5,798 bases of DNA from Chloroflexia bacterium (GTDB lineage Bacteria; Chloroflexota; Chloroflexia; Thermobaculales; Thermobaculaceae). The position numbers were made by a program, and so were the translations under genes. Below are positions 1 through 5,798 of this stretch, in pieces; position 1 is the first letter of the stretch, and the number at the start of each line of letters is the position of its first letter. Location: positions 1 to 5,798 of the forward strand of contig JACDAU010000027.1 of NCBI GenBank assembly GCA_013695265.1. Direction: 5' to 3'. The notes beneath the pieces are model-generated. The model was not told the DNA's origin and searched no databases. It was given only the letters and a program-made list of their open reading frames with translations.

Positions 1-422
1 CGACCCAGCGCCTCGATGTTCCCCCCAACCGCCGCGATGCGCTCCGGCGTGTCCGGCCCCTTGCGGCCACCGCCGACGGTGCTCGTCAAAACGACCAGGA
101 CCAGCTCCGACACAAGCACGAGCCCCACAATCACTGCAGCGGGCGCCTGCAACGGCTGGTTCAATACTGGCAGAGGCCGCTCGCCGCCCGCGAGAAGCAT
201 CACCACGAACAGGAACAACACCAGAATCGCGCCCGAGTACACGAGTATCTGTATTACGGCGATAAACTCCGCCTGCAAGAGCACGAACATCGCGGAGACG
301 TTCACGAACGTCAGCAGCATGAATAGCACGCTATGGACGGGGTTGCGGGACAGTAGCACCAGGACCGCCGCAGTAAGCGCGACGGCCGCGAACAGGAGGA
401 ACAGCAGCGAGAGAAGCTCCAC
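1..422 (-). CDS. nuoJ: NADH-quinone oxidoreductase subunit J (NuoJ/Nqo10), 3'-partial
   Basis: NuoJ is a small membrane subunit beside NuoH and NuoK in the proton-translocating arm. Translating the minus strand from GTG at 422 gives 140 complete codons, open to the window edge. It starts MELLSLLFLLFAAVALTAAV and has at least four hydrophobic segments (about 2-24, 30-50, 54-77 and 92-113). The family signature is clear: SRNPVHSVLFMLLTFVNVSA (25-44), then QAEFIAVIQILVYSGAILVL (50-69) with the conserved Glu52 and the VYxGAI motif of membrane helix 3. The last visible residues (GGNIEALG, 133-140) match the conserved NuoJ segment before its final helix, so only the C-terminal part is missing. The GTG directly abuts the nuoI TAA in the same frame, so no earlier start is possible. 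A weak GAGGTG lies 12 nt upstream inside nuoI, which suggests translation coupled to nuoI. Confidence 0.93.
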   Translation of the reverse strand, partial: MELLSLLFLLFAAVALTAAVLVLLSRNPVHSVLFMLLTFVNVSAMFVLLQAEFIAVIQILVYSGAILVLFLFVVMLLAGGERPLPVLNQPLQAPAAVIVGLVLVSELVLVVLTSTVGGGRKGPDTPERIAAVGGNIEALG

Positions 423-914
423 TTAGCGCGTCACCACCTCTTCCGGGAAGCGGGTGACCTCCACCCACTCACCGCTCGGCGTCTGCTCGATCTCATCGTA
501 GATATCGCGGCCCAGCTCCAGCAGCTTCTCCTTGTCGTACAGAAGGTTGTTGCGGTCGGTGCTGGCAAGCTCAAAGTGGTGCGACATCTGGATGGCCTTC
601 ACCGGGCAAGACTCCACACACAAGCCGCAGAACAGGCAGCGGGGCGCCTGTATGGTATAGGTCACCGGGTGGCGGCCCTTTGTCGCGTGCGGCTCGCTCG
701 TCATAGTGATCACGTTGTTCGGACATGCCGTCGCGCACAGCCCGCAGGCCGTACACTTCTCCTCGCCCGTCGAGACATCCGTCACGAGCACTGGCAGGCC
801 GCGAAAGCGATGGCCCATGTCGCGACGTTCCTTTGGGTACTGCACCGTTGTCGGCGACTTGAAGCCCTCGCCCAGTGTGACGTAGAAGCCCTTAAACCTG
901 TCGATCAAACTCAC
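423..914 (-). CDS. nuoI: NADH-quinone oxidoreductase subunit I (NuoI/Nqo9), 2x[4Fe-4S] ferredoxin
   Basis: NuoI carries clusters N6a and N6b, which relay electrons from NuoG to the last cluster next to the quinone. It sits on the cytoplasmic side, in contact with NuoH. The 163-residue protein has two classical CxxCxxCxxxCP motifs: Cys54/57/60/64 (CTACGLCATACP) and Cys93/96/99/103 (CLFCGLCVESCP). The N-terminal stretch (VTLGEGF, TVQYPKERR, RFRGLPVL at 36-43) is the usual amphipathic NuoI lead-in contacting the membrane subunit. The start is GTG at 914, preceded by a run of six G at 922-927 with a 7-nt gap, a plausible but non-classical Shine-Dalgarno. It follows nuoH after 19 nt. The stop codon TAA is immediately followed by the nuoJ GTG. 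Confidence 0.97.
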   Translation of the reverse strand: MSLIDRFKGFYVTLGEGFKSPTTVQYPKERRDMGHRFRGLPVLVTDVSTGEEKCTACGLCATACPNNVITMTSEPHATKGRHPVTYTIQAPRCLFCGLCVESCPVKAIQMSHHFELASTDRNNLLYDKEKLLELGRDIYDEIEQTPSGEWVEVTRFPEEVVTR

Positions 915-933
915 GGCATAGCCCCCCGGTGGC

Positions 934-1986
934 TTAGATGAACAGCTTAACTATACCAGTAACCACGACGTTCAGAAGCGCAAGCGGCAGCATGACCTTC
1001 CAGCAGAGCGAGATCAACTGGTCGTACCGGAAGCGTGGCAACGTGGCCCGCAGCCAGAAGTAAAAGAAGATGAAGATCGCCATTTTCGCTGAGAACCAGA
1101 AGAGACCATCGACAACTGGGGGCAGGAACGGAAGGTCCGGCCCGAGCCACCCCCCGAGGAAGATGGTGGACGCGACCGCACCGATGGCCAGCATGCTGAT
1201 GTACTCCGCGAGGAAGAACATAGCGAAGCCAAACCCGGAATACTCAACATGGAAGCCGGCGACGAGTTCACTCTCCGCTTCCGGCAGGTCGAACGGTGCG
1301 CGGTTGGTCTCTGCGATCGCGCTCACGAGAAACAGTGCAAAGCCGAGCGCCTGCGGCAGCACAAACCACCTGGGCAGGAAACCGAGCCAGAGCCCGTCCT
1401 GTGCGGCCACGATGTCTGAAAGGTTCATTGACCCGGCCATCATCAGGGAGCCGACGAGCGAGAGCCCGAGGGTAACCTCATAGCTGATCACCTGAGCCGA
1501 CGACCGCAGCCCCCCGATCATCGCGTACTTGTTATTCGAGGCCCACCCGGCCATCACGAGGCCGTACACACCCACGGAGCCCATAGCGAGGAAGTACAGA
1601 ACCGCGACGTTGATGTTTGCGATGGACTGGCCGATCTCACGGCCGAAGGCGGTAAAGCCCGGCCCGAACGGCACCACGGCCCACGTAAGCAGGGCGGGCA
1701 CGAACACCATCACGGGCGCGAGGTAGAACACCCGCTTGTCCGCATTCGCCGGAATCGGCGACTCCTTGATGAGCAGCTTCACCCCGTCCGCAGCCGGCTG
1801 CAAAAGGCCCAGCGGCCCTGTGCGGTTTGGGCCGATGCGCGACTGCATCCGCGCGAGCACCTTGCGTTCGAAGTACGTCATATATGCCATGCCTGTGAGC
1901 ACGGCTCCGAAGACGACGAATATCTTAGCCAGCGTGATCAGTAGCTCAGCCAAGTCCACTCCTTGTGTCCAGATAGCGGGCACCAC
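934..1986 (-). CDS. nuoH: NADH-quinone oxidoreductase subunit H (NuoH/Nqo8), membrane subunit at quinone site
   Basis: NuoH is the conserved membrane subunit that links the peripheral arm to the proton-pumping arm and helps form the quinone cavity. The 350-residue length is typical. It is strongly hydrophobic with about eight membrane segments by eye. Family signatures are all present: ERKVLARMQSRIGPNRTGPL (40-59), GWASNNKYA (147-155), the acidic quinone-cavity loop ETNRAPFDLPEAESELVAG (226-244) with HVEYSG just after it, and LRATLPRFRYDQL (312-324). The start is uncertain. A GTG at 1986 gives this longest form, but nothing like a Shine-Dalgarno lies before it and it falls in a predicted hairpin. 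A TTG at 1953 (residue 12) follows an AAGGAG by 5 nt and would give 339 residues, still keeping the whole first membrane segment. The stop is TAA, 19 nt before nuoI. Confidence 0.96.
   Translation of the reverse strand: MVPAIWTQGVDLAELLITLAKIFVVFGAVLTGMAYMTYFERKVLARMQSRIGPNRTGPLGLLQPAADGVKLLIKESPIPANADKRVFYLAPVMVFVPALLTWAVVPFGPGFTAFGREIGQSIANINVAVLYFLAMGSVGVYGLVMAGWASNNKYAMIGGLRSSAQVISYEVTLGLSLVGSLMMAGSMNLSDIVAAQDGLWLGFLPRWFVLPQALGFALFLVSAIAETNRAPFDLPEAESELVAGFHVEYSGFGFAMFFLAEYISMLAIGAVASTIFLGGWLGPDLPFLPPVVDGLFWFSAKMAIFIFFYFWLRATLPRFRYDQLISLCWKVMLPLALLNVVVTGIVKLFI
1951..1964 (-). promoter_or_regulatory. Alternative nuoH ribosome binding site and TTG start
   Basis: AAGGAG (1959-1964) is followed after 5 nt (TGGAC) by an in-frame TTG (1951-1953), residue 12 of the longest nuoH form. 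This is the best Shine-Dalgarno/start pair near the nuoH 5' end. It competes with the GTG at 1986, which has no visible ribosome binding site. Confidence 0.45.
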
Positions 1987-1998
1987 AAGGCGGCGCCC
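1978..1998 (-). promoter_or_regulatory. Hairpin over the upstream nuoH start
   Basis: On the minus strand GGGCGCC (1992-1998) can pair with GGTGCCC (1978-1984), giving a 7-bp stem with one G-U pair and a 7-nt loop. It covers the nuoG-nuoH junction and the two tandem GTG codons at 1981-1986. It has no following U-run, so it is not a classical terminator. It could limit initiation at the first GTG or affect coupling between nuoG and nuoH. Confidence 0.4.
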
Positions 1999-2009
1999 AA
2001 AACGATTCG

Positions 2010-4679
2010 CTAGATGTCAGTCAGTTGGCCTGTGCTGTACCCGGACTGCTTGAGGTTCGGGCTCTGCAACATACCGACCCCACGGCCACGCTCCGGGCTG
2101 CTATCCGCCGCACCGTTCTCATGCAGGCTCACTAGTGTCGGGCAGCGACTCGTCATCGTACCCGTCCCCTGGTGATACAGCGACACGTTGATCGTCCCAC
2201 CGTACACCCCGTCGCCCATGACGTTCCCCTGGCGGAACGACACCGGGATCAGCCGCGCCTTGCCTCCTGGGAAACCGTCTTTGTAAAGAACCGGCGTCCC
2301 GTGGGGATCGCTCTCAGTCGTTGGCCAGTGCACCCCCAAACGCTTTACCGGATCGATGGAAGGGTTGCGGTACACCTTGCCGGGGCGGAGCGTTACAACG
2401 GTGCCTGCTCGCTCCAACGAGCGACGGTCAACCCCAGCATACCTCGGAACAACAGTCGCGATCTCCGCGAGGATCTGGTCCGACGCCGTATACAGCCGCT
2501 CAAAGCCCATACCTTCCAAAACGTGCACCAGGATTGTCCAGTCGGGAATGCTCTCACCATGGTTGGTGAGCGCCTTGTTCACGCGCTGAATGCGGCGCTC
2601 GGCGCTGGTGTACGTCCCGTCCTTCTCGGCCCACGAGCACGCGGGCAGCACCACGTCCGCATACTCAGCCGTGGGAGTACGGAACATGTCCTGCACCACC
2701 AGAAACTCCAGGTTCGACAGGGCCTCGTTCACAACTTGCGAGTTGCCGTGTGCCTGCGCCGGATTAGACCCCATGATATACATGGCGCGAATCCTCCCCG
2801 CGCACGCGGCCTGCAACATCCCCTCCAGTCCCAGACCAGGACGGGATGGGAGCGGATCGCCCAGACCCCACGCTCGCTCCAGCTCTCGGCGGGAGTCCGC
2901 GTCTTCGAGCAGACGCTCGCCCGGCAACAGGAATGGCACGCAGCCCATATCGAGCGCGCCCTGGCCGTTGTTCGCGACCTTGAGCGGGTTCACGCCCGCG
3001 CCGGAACGGCCGACATTTCCCGTCAGGAGCGCGAGCGCCGCCGCGCCATACTCGATCTCTTCACCACCGTCGCGGAGGGACAACCCTGCCGAAAAGACGA
3101 TGGACGACGGTGGGAAGAGCCCATCCTCCAGGCGGCCATCGACGCCCGCGCCGCCCGTGGCGTACAGCTCCGCCGCCTGCTCCAGCAATGCAACCGGGAC
3201 GCCGGTATTCGTGGCAATTCCCTCGGCGGTGTACGTGCGCGCAGTCTGCTTCCACGCGTCAACGCCGTCAACGAACTCGGCGAGATAGTCGTGGGCCACG
3301 AGATCTCGCTGCGCCACAAGCGCGGCCAGACCGTTGAGCAGGTCTGCCTCCGCGCCCGCGCGGTATTGCAAGTTGATGTCCGCGATCTGGCTCAGGGGAA
3401 GGGCCTGTGGCGCGGCTACGATGAGCTTGATGCCCTTGCGCCGGATCGCTGTTTGCAGCTTGTACGAGAAGACGGGGTGCGTCGCGCTCAGGTTCGAGCC
3501 GAGGATCAGCACGCAGCGGGCGTTCTCGAAGATGTCCAGAAAGGCATTCGTCGGCGCGTCCGAGCCGAATACGTCGCGAAGGCCGGCCTGCCGCACGCCC
3601 TGTCCCACGCCGGCGTCGTGATCGATGTGATTGCTTCCCATCACGCCACGCACAAATTTGTTGAACAGGTAGTTTTCCTCGTTCGTATTGTGCGCTCCAG
3701 CGATACCAGCGAAGCTGTCGCCTCGGTATTCGGGCAGGCGCTGGGCGATGAGCGCAAGCGCCTCCTCCCACGTGCTTTCCCTGAGTTCACCGTCCTTGCG
3801 GACGAGCGGTGTCTGCAAGCGATCCTTGCCCTGCACGAACTCAAAGCCGAAGAACCCTCGGGCGCACAATTGCTCGCCGTTCAAGCCGGAGTCCTGCGTG
3901 CCGATGATGCGCTTGATCTGGCCGGTGGACTCCTCGACGTGCAACTCCATATTGCAGCCCACGCCGCAGAACGTACAGACTGTCTGAACGCGCTTCAGAA
4001 ACCAGGCGCGGGCCGTATCGTGGTACGAGGTATTGAGCAGCGCCCCAACAGGGCACACCTCAATACACAGGCCACACGAGACGCAGGGCGAGTCCTTGAG
4101 GTCTTCCCCAAACGCCGCGTCGATGTATGACTGAAAGCCGCGATCCGCCCACGCGAGCGCCGTGGCGCCCACCAGCTCGTCGCAGACCCGCACACACCGA
4201 CCACAGAGCACGCAGCGATCGCGCTTAATCATCACGGACTCACTAAGCGTTTCGTACTCCCAGCTCATCTTCGGCCGAGCGAGAGGGTTGTCGACGCGCA
4301 CATTGGTGTAGTAAGCGTGATTCTGTAACTCACACTCGCCGGACTTATCGCAGATGGGACAATCGATCGGGTGGTCCACCAGCAGCGACTCCACCGCGAA
4401 TCGCTGGGCGTCGAGCACTTTCCGGGATCTCGTGAAGACCTGCATGCCCTCGCTCACCGGGGCAGAGCACGAGATATCAATCGTGCTGCGCCGAGTGACG
4501 ATCTCCACCATGCAGGTACGGCACGCACCGAACGGCCGGAGGTCAGGATACTGACAAAAGTTGGGTATCTCGATACCAGCCTGCTTCGCCGCGTGCAGGA
4601 CGAACGTCCCCTTCGGGACGGTCACTTCCTTGCCATCAATCGCAAGGGTTACCATGTCAACGTTCTGCTCTGTGGTCAT
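2010..4679 (-). CDS. nuoG: NADH-quinone oxidoreductase subunit G (NuoG/Nqo3), formate dehydrogenase-like
   Basis: This 889-residue subunit carries the main Fe-S chain of the peripheral arm, passing electrons from NuoF toward NuoI. Its domains in order are as follows. A [2Fe-2S] ferredoxin domain has Cys42, 53, 56 and 71. A His-Cys3 [4Fe-4S] site has His103, Cys107, Cys110 and Cys116. A double [4Fe-4S] ferredoxin region has Cys156/159/162/166 and Cys199/202/205/209. An N7-type [4Fe-4S] site has Cys235/238/242 and Cys272. A molybdopterin-oxidoreductase-like domain fills roughly 285-835. That domain is strikingly like formate dehydrogenase alpha (for example NPLKVANNGQGALDMG at 564-579 and EKDGTYTSAERRIQRV at 685-700), but the Mo ligand, His and Arg are replaced by Gly359, Gln360 and Lys567. 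The final dinucleotide-binding domain ends early. The start is ATG at 4679, with an AGGAGG 21 nt upstream. A second ATG at residue 9 lacks a good ribosome binding site. The stop is TAG. The downstream genes argue for complex I rather than an active formate dehydrogenase. Confidence 0.95.
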   Translation of the reverse strand: MTTEQNVDMVTLAIDGKEVTVPKGTFVLHAAKQAGIEIPNFCQYPDLRPFGACRTCMVEIVTRRSTIDISCSAPVSEGMQVFTRSRKVLDAQRFAVESLLVDHPIDCPICDKSGECELQNHAYYTNVRVDNPLARPKMSWEYETLSESVMIKRDRCVLCGRCVRVCDELVGATALAWADRGFQSYIDAAFGEDLKDSPCVSCGLCIEVCPVGALLNTSYHDTARAWFLKRVQTVCTFCGVGCNMELHVEESTGQIKRIIGTQDSGLNGEQLCARGFFGFEFVQGKDRLQTPLVRKDGELRESTWEEALALIAQRLPEYRGDSFAGIAGAHNTNEENYLFNKFVRGVMGSNHIDHDAGVGQGVRQAGLRDVFGSDAPTNAFLDIFENARCVLILGSNLSATHPVFSYKLQTAIRRKGIKLIVAAPQALPLSQIADINLQYRAGAEADLLNGLAALVAQRDLVAHDYLAEFVDGVDAWKQTARTYTAEGIATNTGVPVALLEQAAELYATGGAGVDGRLEDGLFPPSSIVFSAGLSLRDGGEEIEYGAAALALLTGNVGRSGAGVNPLKVANNGQGALDMGCVPFLLPGERLLEDADSRRELERAWGLGDPLPSRPGLGLEGMLQAACAGRIRAMYIMGSNPAQAHGNSQVVNEALSNLEFLVVQDMFRTPTAEYADVVLPACSWAEKDGTYTSAERRIQRVNKALTNHGESIPDWTILVHVLEGMGFERLYTASDQILAEIATVVPRYAGVDRRSLERAGTVVTLRPGKVYRNPSIDPVKRLGVHWPTTESDPHGTPVLYKDGFPGGKARLIPVSFRQGNVMGDGVYGGTINVSLYHQGTGTMTSRCPTLVSLHENGAADSSPERGRGVGMLQSPNLKQSGYSTGQLTDI

Positions 4680-4706
4680 TACTCGGAGCTTGCGCTCGTT
4701 CCTCCT
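4677..4706 (-). promoter_or_regulatory. nuoG ribosome binding site with hairpin in the spacer
   Basis: A strong Shine-Dalgarno AGGAGG (4701-4706) lies 21 nt before the nuoG ATG, too far for normal use. The spacer contains GAGC-GCAA-GCTC (4686-4697), a 4-bp stem closed by a GNRA-type tetraloop. Folding those 12 nt out leaves an effective spacing of 9 nt (AAC plus CGAGTA). The sequence elements are seen directly; their function is inferred. Confidence 0.5.
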
Positions 4707-4751
4707 GTGTCGTTCGTTAAGAAATCACCGCGTCATACTCCCGTACCAGGT
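4680..4751 (-). other. nuoF-nuoG intergenic spacer
   Basis: At 72 nt this is the longest non-coding stretch in the window and the loosest junction of the operon. It holds the nuoG Shine-Dalgarno and spacer hairpin. I see no good -35/-10 pair and no stem followed by a U-run, so an internal promoter or terminator is not supported. A short ATG-ACG-CGG-TGA reading frame is present but has no family support. Confidence 0.6.
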
Positions 4752-5798
4752 CTATCGTGGGCTCCCCACAACGGGCGTGAGATCAATGCGCTGCGGCGAC
4801 ACAACAAATTCTTTTGCCACGGACGCCACCATCGAGTGCATCTTGCATACGCCCGCTCGGCATCGCTTCTCATTTGTGTGCTCCAAATATTCTTCCTTGA
4901 AGTGCTTGAGGGTGCTCAAAATCGGCACCGGCGCCGCCTGCCCGAGTCCGCAGAGTGAGTATGCGATGATGTCGTTCGAGCTTTGAACCAGCAAGGCAAG
5001 CTCCCGCTCAGTGGCAGCGCCTGTTCGCAGCCGATCCAGCATCTCTAGCTGGCTGGCCGTACCGACTCGGCAGGGCACGCACTTGCCGCAGCTCTCGTTT
5101 CGGTTAAACCGGGTGCAATACCACGCGAGATCCACCATGCACGTGCCCTCGTCGTAGATGATGTATCCACCGGAGCCCATCATCGAGCCCTCTTCTTCCA
5201 GTGAACCGAACTCGTTCGGGAGATGCAGCGTGCTCTCCGGCAGCGCTCCGCCGGAGATGCCCCCCGCGAGCACGGCGCGGAACTTCCCGCCATCGCGCAT
5301 GCCGCCTCCCGCCACGAACAGGAGATCCTGCATCGTCACGCCCATGTCAATCTCCGCCAGACCGACGTTCACGATGTCGCCCGCCAATGAGAACACGTTT
5401 GTTCCCTTGCTTTTCTCGGTGCCAATCGCAGTGTACCACTCGCTGCCGTTCTTGATGATATGGGGGATATTGGCAAGCGTCTCCGTGTTGTTGACAACGG
5501 TTGGCTTGCCCCAGAGTCCGGCCTCTGCCGAACGTGGTGGCTTGGTACGCGGCATGCCCTTCTGCCCCTGAATGCCATAGATCGCCGCCGACGCCTCGCC
5601 CGAAATGTAGGCGCCCGCGCCCGGAATCACGTTCACGTCGAAACTGTGGCCGGTCCCAAGGATGTTCTCCCCGAGCAGCCCGGCCTCCCGGAGCTGTTGC
5701 ACCGCAAGCTTGCTGCGTTCTATGGCGAGTGGGTACTCGGACCCGATATAGATGTACCCGGTCTTTGCGCCCACCGCGTAGCCGCAGATGAGCAGCCC
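4752..5798 (-). CDS. nuoF: NADH-quinone oxidoreductase subunit F (NuoF/Nqo1), 5'-partial
   Basis: This is the FMN- and [4Fe-4S]-carrying subunit at the tip of the complex I peripheral arm, where NADH is oxidised. The reading frame is open to the window edge, giving 348 visible residues. The N-terminal Gly-rich FMN/NADH region is missing, so the GTG at 5774 is an internal Val, not the start. Visible residues 9-20 (VGAKTGYIYIGS), 60-71 (GAGAYISGEASA) and 95-109 (GLWGKPTVVNNTETL) match the family's nucleotide and FMN region. The [4Fe-4S] (N3) ligands are Cys237, Cys240 and Cys243 (SCGKCVPCR) plus Cys283 (SLCGLGQ). Two pocket positions are unusual: Ala69 replaces the second Glu of the usual GEE motif, and Arg89 sits where PPF is usual. 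After the cluster domain an EKRCRAGVCK segment (310-319) and a short tail resemble HymB/FDH-beta C-termini without their ferredoxin domain. The stop is TAG. A standalone NAD-dependent dehydrogenase beta subunit is unlikely given nuoG-H-I-J downstream. Confidence 0.96.
   Translation of the reverse strand, partial: GLLICGYAVGAKTGYIYIGSEYPLAIERSKLAVQQLREAGLLGENILGTGHSFDVNVIPGAGAYISGEASAAIYGIQGQKGMPRTKPPRSAEAGLWGKPTVVNNTETLANIPHIIKNGSEWYTAIGTEKSKGTNVFSLAGDIVNVGLAEIDMGVTMQDLLFVAGGGMRDGGKFRAVLAGGISGGALPESTLHLPNEFGSLEEEGSMMGSGGYIIYDEGTCMVDLAWYCTRFNRNESCGKCVPCRVGTASQLEMLDRLRTGAATERELALLVQSSNDIIAYSLCGLGQAAPVPILSTLKHFKEEYLEHTNEKRCRAGVCKMHSMVASVAKEFVVSPQRIDLTPVVGSPR

Noticed and set aside
16..426. Plus-strand open frame of 136 codons at the window start
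   Set aside because: It is antisense to nuoJ, whose minus-strand translation has clear family motifs; the plus-strand product is Thr/Ser/Arg-rich low-complexity sequence with no recognisable domain.
915..925. ATG just upstream of the nuoI GTG start
   Set aside because: It is in another frame and meets TGA after one further codon (ATG-CCG-TGA).
1978..1998. Hairpin at the nuoG-nuoH junction as a transcription terminator
   Set aside because: No U-run follows the stem, and the genes on both sides encode subunits of the same complex and must be co-expressed.
2172..4130. Long open frame (652 codons) on the plus strand, antisense to nuoG
   Set aside because: It lies wholly inside the clearly real nuoG, is rich in Arg, His, Ala and Leu as expected for a mirror frame in GC-rich coding DNA, shows no family motif or domain, and has no ribosome binding site that I could recognise.
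2010..4679. Annotating this gene as an active formate dehydrogenase alpha subunit
   Set aside because: Sequence similarity is strong, but the Mo ligand, His and Arg are all replaced, the last domain is truncated, and nuoH, nuoI and nuoJ follow directly.
5772..5774. GTG at 5774 as the nuoF start codon
   Set aside because: The frame stays open upstream and encodes GLLICGYA, which continues the conserved NuoF segment before VGAKTGYIYI; the gene runs off the window.

Overview
This window is the middle of a respiratory complex I (NADH:quinone oxidoreductase, Nuo/Nqo) operon, read entirely from the minus strand. In transcription order (high to low coordinates) it holds nuoF (5' end cut by the window edge), nuoG, nuoH, nuoI and nuoJ (3' end cut). 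The genes are packed tightly: about 72 nt between nuoF and nuoG, 23 nt between nuoG and nuoH, 19 nt between nuoH and nuoI, and none between nuoI and nuoJ. No gene-free stretch exceeds 100 bases. I see no RNA gene, mobile element, CRISPR array, factor-independent terminator or convincing promoter, so this looks like the interior of one long transcript. The order F-G-H-I-J is canonical; nuoE would be expected just upstream and nuoK onward downstream.

The proteins form an electron path. NuoF carries FMN and one [4Fe-4S] cluster and takes electrons from a nicotinamide nucleotide. NuoG carries a chain of Fe-S clusters in the peripheral arm. NuoI carries two [4Fe-4S] clusters next to the membrane. 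NuoH is the membrane subunit at the quinone site, and NuoJ is a small membrane subunit beside it. All expected Fe-S cysteine sets within the visible sequence are intact, so the enzyme looks functional.

The organism is a GC-rich bacterium with a free-living respiratory style. GTG is a frequent start codon. The formate-dehydrogenase-like NuoG and the NuoI N-terminal region remind me of Chloroflexota-type sequences, but that is a low-confidence impression.

I do not see a new biological system here. The points worth a second look lie within known genes. NuoG closely follows formate dehydrogenase alpha subunits but has lost all three catalytic residues and most of the last cofactor-binding domain. 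NuoF has two non-standard residues in the NADH pocket and a remnant of a HymB/FDH-beta type C-terminal tail. The nuoG ribosome binding site is probably brought into range by a small GNRA-loop hairpin. The nuoH start is ambiguous, with a hairpin over the upstream start and a good ribosome binding site before a downstream TTG.
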